DNA from: JBGAKG01 sp044224495
GTDB taxonomy: Bacteria; Myxococcota_A; Polyangia; Polyangiales; Polyangiaceae
Direction: 5' to 3'
Assembly (NCBI GenBank): GCA_044224495.1
Contig: JBGAKG010000025.1
Location: 62,001 to 126,000, forward strand
DNA length: 64,000 nt
Part shown: in pieces, positions 57,956 through 64,000 of the stretch
How positions within the stretch are numbered: the stretch's first letter is position 1
How the letters are laid out: each line of letters opens with the position of its first letter
The notes under the pieces: model-generated
What the model was told of the DNA's origin: nothing
Seen by the model: only the letters and a program-made list of their open reading frames with translations
Databases searched by the model: none
Made by a program: the position numbers and the translations under genes

Positions 57956-59404
57956 TCAGCTCGCGCGGGCGACGAGCTGCTTGAAGAGCTGCTCGTAGCG
58001 ACGGGCCGGGCCGTCCCAGCTCCGATCCAGGCGCATCACGCGGCGCTGCAGCTCGCGCCAGCGCGGGTGCGCGACGGCGGCGATGCCGCGCTCGACGGCG
58101 GGGAGGAGCTCGTCCTCGGCCTCGAACGTGAACCCCGTCCCGGTCTCGAGCTTCGCGTCGCAATCGACGACGGTGTCGACCAGACCGCCGGTCGCGCGAA
58201 CGACCGGGAGCGCGCCGTAGCGCTGCGCGTACATCTGCACGAGCCCGCACGGCTCGCGGCGGCTCGGCACGAGCGCCAGGTCGGCGGCGGAGAACAGGCG
58301 GTGCACGAGCGCCTCGGGGGCGGCGCGCACGAAGACCGCGCGCCCGTGCGACTTGGCGGTCGCGGCGGTGACCTTCTCGACGAGCTCGGGATCGCCGTCG
58401 CCGCAGATGACGACCTGCGCCTCGGACGCCTTCAGGATCTTGGAGAGCGTGGCCGCGACGAGGTCGATCCCCTTCTGCGGGACGAGCCGACCGACGCTCG
58501 CGATGAGCGGCGCCCCGAGCTCGAGCGGCAGACCGAGCTCGCTCTGGAGCGCGCCCTTGCAACGCGCCTTCGGCGCGAGATCCTCGGCGTCGTAGCGGGA
58601 CGCGAGCGCCGCATCCGTCGCCGGGTTCCAGACGCCGTAGTCGATCCCGTTGAGGATGCCGGAGAGGCGCTCCTTGACCTGGCTGAACACGCCCTCGAGG
58701 CCGTGACCGCTGCCCGGCTGCACGATCTCGCGCGCGTAGGTGGGGCTCACCGTCACGATCGCATCGGCCGAGAGCGCGCCGAGCTTGAGGAGGTTCACCT
58801 TCCCGAAGAACTCCGCCTGCTCGACGGAGAAGACCGACGGCGCGAGGCCGAGAAGCGGCAGCGCCGCCCGCGGGAACACGCCCTGGTGCTCCACGTTGTG
58901 GACGACGAGCACCCCGCGCGTGCGCGCGAGCTCGGTCGTCTCGGCGCGCATGCGCACGAGGTGGCTCATCGTGGCCGCCGCCGGCCAGTCGTTCGCGACG
59001 ACGACGTCGAACGGTGCGCCGCCGACCGCGCGCTGGCGCGCGATCTCGGCCGCCGCGGCGGAGAGGACGCCGAACTTCTTCGCGGTGCCCTCGTTCTCGT
59101 CGCCGTAGACCTGCCCGCTCTCGTAGAGACCGGGGGCATCGACCAGGATCACGTCGACCTGCGACGCGAGGCGACCGTCGAACAGGGTCACCTCCATCGC
59201 CTCGCCCCCGTGCTCGAACCGGAGCGGCGTCAGGCGCCGCGCGACGAGCAGGCCGCCCTCTTCGAAGGCAGGAAGGCGCGGGACGACCAGCGTGACCTTG
59301 TGGCCGAGCGCGCGGAGGGCCTTGGGGAGCGCGGCCGCCACGTCGGCCAGGCCGCCGACCTTCACGTAGGGGAGGAGCTCGGTCGAGACGAAGAGGATGT
59401 CCAC
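57956..59404 (-). CDS. glgA: Glycogen synthase
   Basis: A 482-residue protein, standard length. It starts MDILFVSTELLPYVKVGGLA, including the KVGGLADV ADP-glucose loop. The C-terminal domain has SVGRLVPQKGIDLVAA, FSAADLALVPSRREPCGLVQ and YGALPVVRATGGLVDTV, typical of GT5 retaining glycosyltransferases. It elongates alpha-1,4-glucan. It stands alone, with no glgB/glgC neighbour in the window. Confidence 0.95.
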   Translation of the reverse strand: MDILFVSTELLPYVKVGGLADVAAALPKALRALGHKVTLVVPRLPAFEEGGLLVARRLTPLRFEHGGEAMEVTLFDGRLASQVDVILVDAPGLYESGQVYGDENEGTAKKFGVLSAAAAEIARQRAVGGAPFDVVVANDWPAAATMSHLVRMRAETTELARTRGVLVVHNVEHQGVFPRAALPLLGLAPSVFSVEQAEFFGKVNLLKLGALSADAIVTVSPTYAREIVQPGSGHGLEGVFSQVKERLSGILNGIDYGVWNPATDAALASRYDAEDLAPKARCKGALQSELGLPLELGAPLIASVGRLVPQKGIDLVAATLSKILKASEAQVVICGDGDPELVEKVTAATAKSHGRAVFVRAAPEALVHRLFSAADLALVPSRREPCGLVQMYAQRYGALPVVRATGGLVDTVVDCDAKLETGTGFTFEAEDELLPAVERGIAAVAHPRWRELQRRVMRLDRSWDGPARRYEQLFKQLVARAS

Positions 59405-59481
59405 GCCGCGGCTTGTAGCACGGGACGTGCGTGCGTGGGCGACCTCGTGCTACCTCGCTCCCCGGGGATTTCGACCCGGAG

Positions 59482-60507
59482 ATGACGCGAATTCGTTGGG
59501 CCCGCGAGCGTGATTGGACCCGGCCCCCGGGCGTGCCCGAGGGGTCCGTGCTCTCCGTGTTCCGCGTCCCGCCGGAGGTGGCCGGCCAGCGGGTCGACGT
59601 CTTCCTCCAGTCGCAGCTCAAGCGCACGAGCCGCACCCGCGCGCAGTTCATCGTCCGGAACAGCGCCTACGACGCCAAGGGCCGCCGGCTGCGTCCCGGT
59701 GAGCGCGTGCAAGCGCACCAGCACGTCCTGTTGTGGCGCCCGCCGTGGGACGAGTCGCCGGTCCCGACCGAGATCCCCGTCCTCTACGAGGACGCGCACC
59801 TCCTCGCCGTGAGCAAGCCCGCTGGGCTGCCGGTCCACCCGACCGCGCGCTACCACCGCAACACGGTCATCAAGCTGCTCGAGGACGCGCGCCCCGAGCA
59901 GTGGCTCTCGCTCGGGCACCGGATCGATCGCGAGACGAGCGGCGTGCTCCTCCTCTCCAAGAACGCCGAGTGCGACCGCGAGCTGAAGAGGAACCTGGAG
60001 GCGCGCGACGGGATCGAGAAGACGTACGAGGCGATCACCTGGGGCATCCCGCGCGGCGGCGCGACGACGTTCCGCGTGGACGAACCGCTCGAGCTCGATC
60101 CGGAGAGCAAGACGAAGGTGAAGATGCGGATCGGGATCACGCCCGACGCGCTCGAGGCGGCGACGATCTTCCACCTCGTCGCCACGGCCAAGAGCGACGG
60201 CCGCGACTACGCGCGCGTGCGCTGCGATCTCTTGACCGGGCGCCAGCACCAGATCCGCGTGCACCTCGCGTCGGTCGGAACGCCGATCGTGGGTGACAAG
60301 CTCTACGGCCCCGACGAGGAGCTCTTCGCGCGCGGCGCAGACGGCGAGCTCACGGAGGAAGACCTCGTCGAGCTCGAGCACCCGCGCCACGCGCTCCATG
60401 CGGCGCGCCTCGCGCTCACGCACCCGATCACGCGCGAGCACCTCGTGATCGAGGCGCCGCTCCCGCCGGACCTCGCCGAGCTCTGGGCGCGCCTCGCCGG
60501 CGCGTGA
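59482..60507 (+). CDS. RluA-family RNA pseudouridine synthase
   Basis: A 341-residue protein from ATG at 59482. An S4-like N-terminal domain (QRVDVFLQSQLKRTSRTRAQ) is followed by the catalytic domain with LLAVSKPAGLPVHPTARYHR and HRIDRETSGVLLLSK, where the Asp in HRIDRETSG is the nucleophile. The C-terminal LTGRQHQIRVHLASVGTPIV matches the RluA/C/D family. It converts uridine to pseudouridine in rRNA or tRNA; the target position cannot be told from sequence. Confidence 0.93.
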   Translation: MTRIRWARERDWTRPPGVPEGSVLSVFRVPPEVAGQRVDVFLQSQLKRTSRTRAQFIVRNSAYDAKGRRLRPGERVQAHQHVLLWRPPWDESPVPTEIPVLYEDAHLLAVSKPAGLPVHPTARYHRNTVIKLLEDARPEQWLSLGHRIDRETSGVLLLSKNAECDRELKRNLEARDGIEKTYEAITWGIPRGGATTFRVDEPLELDPESKTKVKMRIGITPDALEAATIFHLVATAKSDGRDYARVRCDLLTGRQHQIRVHLASVGTPIVGDKLYGPDEELFARGADGELTEEDLVELEHPRHALHAARLALTHPITREHLVIEAPLPPDLAELWARLAGA

Positions 60508-60522
60508 GCGGCGCGGTTGCCG

Positions 60523-61524
60523 TCACGCCTCCGCGACGAGCACGAGCTTTCCCTCCACCCCACCCGCTTCGAGCCGGCGCTGCGCCTCGCGCACCGCGAA
60601 CAGCGGGAGCCGATCCGCGATCTTCGGGTGGAGCTTGCCATCGGCGACGAGCGCGAAGAGCTTCGGGAGGTCCTCGAGGAACGGCCGCTTGTCCTTCCGG
60701 TAGATCTGCGTGATGCCGTAGAACGCGCTCCGGCGCCCGCTGAGGAACGCACCCCCGAAGAGCGCCGCCGCGCCGCGAAGGGTGCCGAGGTTCGAGCCGT
60801 TCACGGCCGTGAACCCGTACGCGACCACGATGCCGCCGCGCTTCGTCGCGCGGACGCACTCGCCGGTCGTCTTCCCGCCGAGCCCGTCGAACGCCATGTC
60901 GACGCCGTCCGGGACGAGCGCGTGGACCTGCTCGTCGAGAGCCGCGCCCCGCCCGTCGATCGGGGTCGCGCCGTAGCTCCGCACGAGCACGTGGCTTCGC
61001 TTCCCCGCCGCGCCGATCGCCTCGACGCCGTGGAGCCGCAGGAGCTCGAGGAGCGCGGTCCCCACGCCACCGCTCGCGCCGGTCACCAGCGCGCGCTGCC
61101 CGGGCTGCGCGGCGGCGCTCCGATGCACCATCTGCCACGCCGTGACGTAGTTGAGGACGAGCGCGATCGCCGCGGCGTCGTCGACGCCCTCCGGGACCGG
61201 GACGAGCTCCTCGGCGGGGCGCACGAGGTACTCCGCCGCGCCTCCCGTGACCGTGAGCGCGGCAACGCGCGTGCCGGGTCGGAGCGAAACCCCCTCGCCG
61301 ACGGCGTCCACCACCCCCACCGTCTCGTAGCCCGGCGCGAAGGGGAACTTCGGGCGGTACGGGTAGTACCCGGTGCGCATGATCACGTCGGTGAACCCGG
61401 CGCCGGTCGCCCGGACGCGGATTCGCGCCTCGCCCGGGCCGGGCGGAAGGAGCTCGAGGTCGCGCTCCTCCAGTTGGTCCAGCCCGCCTTTGCCCTTCAA
61501 CACCACCGCTCGATAGGTCGTCAT
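60523..61524 (-). CDS. Quinone oxidoreductase-like MDR-family reductase
   Basis: A 333-residue protein; ATG at 61524 follows GGAGG. It has the medium-chain dehydrogenase layout: GroES-like N-terminal domain (GAGFTDVIMRTGYYPYRPKF, PGYETVGVVDAVGEGV), no structural zinc cysteines, and a Rossmann domain with ALVTGASGGVGTALLELLRL. This is the NADPH:quinone reductase (QOR/zeta-crystallin) type. It is divergent from a LysR regulator 90 bases away, the probable controller. Confidence 0.88.
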   Translation of the reverse strand: MTTYRAVVLKGKGGLDQLEERDLELLPPGPGEARIRVRATGAGFTDVIMRTGYYPYRPKFPFAPGYETVGVVDAVGEGVSLRPGTRVAALTVTGGAAEYLVRPAEELVPVPEGVDDAAAIALVLNYVTAWQMVHRSAAAQPGQRALVTGASGGVGTALLELLRLHGVEAIGAAGKRSHVLVRSYGATPIDGRGAALDEQVHALVPDGVDMAFDGLGGKTTGECVRATKRGGIVVAYGFTAVNGSNLGTLRGAAALFGGAFLSGRRSAFYGITQIYRKDKRPFLEDLPKLFALVADGKLHPKIADRLPLFAVREAQRRLEAGGVEGKLVLVAEA

Positions 61525-61595
61525 CGCTGCCTCCGTCTCGCTCGTGAAGGTGCGCGCGAAGGCCCGCCCGGTAAAGACGCATGGACGCACACCGG

Positions 61596-61620
61596 ATGTG
61601 CAATCATGCGCACATGCAAT
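61596..61620. promoter_or_regulatory. Dyad and direct repeat at the LysR/oxidoreductase divergent promoter
   Basis: ATGTGC (61596-61601) and GCACAT (61610-61615) form an interrupted dyad; TGCAAT occurs directly repeated at 61599-61604 and 61615-61620. It overlaps the LysR start codon region, suggesting autoregulation. Confidence 0.4.
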
Positions 61621-62480
61621 GGGACGACGTCCGCCTGCTCCTCGCCCTCCTCCGCGCCCGGCGCCAGAAGACCGCCGCCGACGAGCTCGGGGTGGATCGC
61701 ACGACGATCGGGCGCCGGTTGGACGCGCTCGAGCGCACGCTCGGCGTCCGCCTCTTCGTCCGCGGGCGCGACGGGCTGCGGCCGACGGCCTCCGCCGAGC
61801 GCCTGCGTCCCTACGCCGAGCGGATGGAGCACGAAGCGACCGCGCTCGGCCAAGCCGCGAAGGCGCGCGCCGACAAGGTCCAAGGCACGGTGCGCATCGC
61901 GACGACGGAGGCGTTCGCGACGTTCCTCGTCCAAGAGGGGCTGCTCGACCTCCGCGCCGAGCACCCCGAGCTCGTGCTCGACCTCCGCGGCGGCAACCGC
62001 CCCGTCGATCTCGCGCGCGGCGAGGCGGACCTGGCGCTCCGCCTCGTCCGGCCCGAGGAGGCATCGCTCCGCGTCCGCTGCGTGGCGCGCTTCTCGATCG
62101 CGCTGTTCGCGTCGCACGGCTACGCCCACGTGCGCGGGCTCCCGCGCGGCGCCGCGTCGCTCGCGGGTCACGACGTCCTCCTCCCGTCGGGGGAGCTCGA
62201 GCGCGTGCCCGAGGCGGCCTGGCTCGCCTCGCGACGCGGCGTTCGCCCGGTCTTCCGCTCCAGCAGCATGCCGGCGCTGGTCGCGGCGGCGAAGCGCGAC
62301 CTCGGGCTCGTCGCGCTCACCGAGCCGTGGGGGACGCGCGAGCCGGGGCTCGAGCGCGCGTTCGTCGTCGATGCCGTGCCACGGCGACCGGTGTGGCTCG
62401 TCGTCCACCCGGAGGCCGAGGCGCGCGCAGAGGTCGGCGTCGTCGCCGATCGGATCGCGGCGCTCTTCGCCGGCGCGTGA
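61614..62480 (+). CDS. LysR-family transcriptional regulator
   Basis: A 288-residue protein. ATG at 61614 is chosen over 61581 because the family starts directly with the HTH. The HTH MQWDDVRLLLALLRARRQKT then AADELGVDRTTIGRRLDALE and the LFVRGRDGLRPTASAERL wing are clear. The effector domain from about residue 90 (GTVRIATTEAFATFLVQEGL; DLARGEADLALRLVRPEEAS) is of the usual form. It is divergent from the quinone oxidoreductase gene and probably represses or activates it. Confidence 0.88.
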   Translation: MQWDDVRLLLALLRARRQKTAADELGVDRTTIGRRLDALERTLGVRLFVRGRDGLRPTASAERLRPYAERMEHEATALGQAAKARADKVQGTVRIATTEAFATFLVQEGLLDLRAEHPELVLDLRGGNRPVDLARGEADLALRLVRPEEASLRVRCVARFSIALFASHGYAHVRGLPRGAASLAGHDVLLPSGELERVPEAAWLASRRGVRPVFRSSSMPALVAAAKRDLGLVALTEPWGTREPGLERAFVVDAVPRRPVWLVVHPEAEARAEVGVVADRIAALFAGA

Positions 62481-62495
62481 CCCAGGGCTCCGCCG

Positions 62496-63536
62496 CTAAC
62501 GCTTCGGCAGTGGTGGGGGCGTGTTCACGTCGAGGGTCGGGAACGGCGCCGTGCGCGTCACGAGCGCCAGAGTGACGTCGCGCTCGGACGACTTGGGCTC
62601 ACCGCAGAAGTCCGGCGTGTTGGAGAGCCCACGCGCGATGTCGGGCGGGCTCTTGCCCCAGAGTCGCATGCACGACGCGACGGTCGGCTCCGACGCGCCG
62701 GTCGCCGGCGCGGACGGGCACTGGGCACGCGCCCAACGGCGCGAGGTGTCGTCGCTCATCGTGAAGGTGCCGTTCGGCAAGCCATGCACGAGCAGCGGAA
62801 CGCCCCGCCGCGCCACCGGGTAGAGACCGAAGCAGGGTGGCGTCGTCTCGAAGTAGCCCTCGTCGACGAAGTCCGGCCGCCCGTCGCCGTCGGCGTCCAG
62901 CGTGCCGGTGACGTGGAAGCCGATCGGATACGGTTCGATCGCCTTCCCCGCCTCGCTGCGCCAGGCGGTCACGTGACGGGTGGTGCCGCCGCCGTTCTCC
63001 CAGTCCTCGTCCGTGACGACGACCTCGCTCGCGCCGTCGCCGTCGAAGTCGTAGATCGCATCGATCGTGGCGTGCGCGTCGCTGTCGGGGAACGAGGCCC
63101 ACGCGAAGTCCGGTGACTCGACGCGCGCATTCGTCTTCGGGTCGATGAAGACGAGCCGCCACCGCGCCGAGGCCCCGCAGTAGCTCCCGCTCTCCCCGGC
63201 GGGCTCACTGAGCTCGACGTCGCGAACGAGCACGGCCCACGTGCCGCCGCCGACCCGACAGGTCGCGAACAGTCCATCTTTGGCCGCTTCGACGAGCTTC
63301 GCGCGGATGGCAGCCACGCGCGCCGACTCGTCGGTGGGGCACGCGCCGCGCGGGTGCGTCAGGCGCTCGAGGTTCTCGCGCGCGAGCGCCGCGCACGCGT
63401 CGCCGCTCGGGGCCGCCGTGGTCGGCGTGGGGGCCGGGAGCGTGACGGTCGTCGGCGTCGCGCCCGACGCCGCTTCGTGGTGACACGCAGCGATGCCGGC
63501 GCAGAGGACGAGAAAGGCTTCGCGGTCGAGCTTCAT
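62496..63536 (-). CDS. FG-GAP-like lipoprotein
   Basis: A 346-residue protein from ATG at 63536 (MKLDREAFLVLCAGIAACHH, with lipobox IAAC); an in-frame GTG at 63554 overlaps the upstream stop as GTGA. A Pro/Thr-rich linker precedes the domain. The DxDGDGxxE-type repeats (YDFDGDGASEVVVTDEDWEN; GTLDADGDGRPDFVDEGYFE) are FG-GAP/VCBS-like calcium-binding units of surface proteins. Cysteines are scattered through the rest. Likely an outer-membrane lipoprotein with a metal-bound repeat. Confidence 0.75.
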   Translation of the reverse strand: MKLDREAFLVLCAGIAACHHEAASGATPTTVTLPAPTPTTAAPSGDACAALARENLERLTHPRGACPTDESARVAAIRAKLVEAAKDGLFATCRVGGGTWAVLVRDVELSEPAGESGSYCGASARWRLVFIDPKTNARVESPDFAWASFPDSDAHATIDAIYDFDGDGASEVVVTDEDWENGGGTTRHVTAWRSEAGKAIEPYPIGFHVTGTLDADGDGRPDFVDEGYFETTPPCFGLYPVARRGVPLLVHGLPNGTFTMSDDTSRRWARAQCPSAPATGASEPTVASCMRLWGKSPPDIARGLSNTPDFCGEPKSSERDVTLALVTRTAPFPTLDVNTPPPLPKR

Positions 63537-63550
63537 GCCCGACCGGAGCG

Positions 63551-63898
<348 letters not shown>

Positions 63899-63911
63899 GG
63901 GGTGCTCCTGC

Positions 63912-64000
63912 TCAGGCCGAGACGGCCTCGGGTTCTTGGGGGGTCTTCGCGCGGACTTCGCCGGCGACGAGGGCATCGACGACGCGGAGGTAGTCCTCGG
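63912..64000 (-). CDS. 3' end of a possible ParA-like ATPase gene, partial
   Basis: A frame ending at TGA (63912-63914) continues to the right window edge without stops. The visible residues, EDYLRVVDALVAGEVRAKTP then QEPEAVSA, fit the end of a MinD/ParA-type protein. Identification rests mainly on the following RHH gene, with which such ATPases are commonly paired. About 14 bases separate the two. Confidence 0.35.
   Translation of the reverse strand, partial: EDYLRVVDALVAGEVRAKTPQEPEAVSA

Overview
The window looks like a chromosomal segment of a high-GC Myxococcota bacterium, most likely of the Polyangiales/Polyangiaceae type (inference, no rRNA present). The signs are very GC-rich codon use, many GTG starts with GTGA overlaps, two Hanks-type Ser/Thr kinases (one with an N-terminal zinc ribbon), an MglA-like GTPase, an ECF sigma factor with a membrane partner, and a dense population of lipoproteins with Asp/Ala/Gly/Pro-rich linkers. 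No tRNA, rRNA or CRISPR array was seen.

Region 1 (1 to about 10,078) is an integrated mobile element of about 10 kb. It is bounded by a direct repeat (1-15 and 10064-10078, longer to the left of the second copy). Both repeat copies encode the C-terminal residues NSMGCS-stop, matching the end of vitamin B12-dependent ribonucleotide reductase (nrdJ), so the element seems to sit in the 3' end of nrdJ and to supply a synonymous replacement end. All recognisable element genes run leftward. From right to left they are three small unknown proteins and an AlpA/Xis-like helix-turn-helix protein, a block of small unknown or membrane proteins, an IF-1 homologue, a 59-residue stand-alone sigma-70 region 4 protein, a lipoprotein-like protein, a D5/P4-type SF3 primase-helicase, a repeat-rich probable origin, a RusA-like resolvase, a zinc-finger protein, small regulators and a tyrosine integrase. 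There are no capsid, terminase, tail or conjugation genes, so it resembles a satellite or minimal integrative replicon. The IF-1 and sigma-4 mimics beside the replication gene are the most unusual content.

Region 2 (10.1-24.6 kb) is host chromosome. It holds the displaced nrdJ terminator, a zinc-ribbon Ser/Thr kinase, a methyltransferase divergent from a LysR regulator, a beta-helix lipoprotein, a catalase-like protein with a duplicated-domain lipoprotein, other lipoproteins, an ECF sigma operon, and a tightly overlapped operon of MglA-like GTPase, PocR histidine kinase, ThiL and an envelope protein.

Region 3 (24.7-37.9 kb) has a BCP peroxiredoxin with a histone H1-like tail, an M48 protease plus dynamin-like GTPase pair, a homoserine kinase-like protein, a receiver/PAS histidine kinase overlapping gatB, an FtsB-like septal protein, an MshEN-domain protein, the methylmalonyl-CoA mutase catalytic subunit and a PilZ protein.

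Region 4 (37.9-64 kb) has surface lipoproteins, an M61 peptidase, a Ser/Thr kinase operon, clpS-clpA, a PA0069-type radical SAM protein behind a strong palindrome, an M1 peptidase with a membrane protein, an FGE-like lipoprotein, an SGNH-type lipoprotein, a PHP-domain lipoprotein between inverted intergenic repeats, glgA, an RluA-type pseudouridine synthase, a quinone-oxidoreductase-like gene divergent from a LysR regulator, an FG-GAP-like lipoprotein, and an RHH protein after the end of a possible ParA gene.
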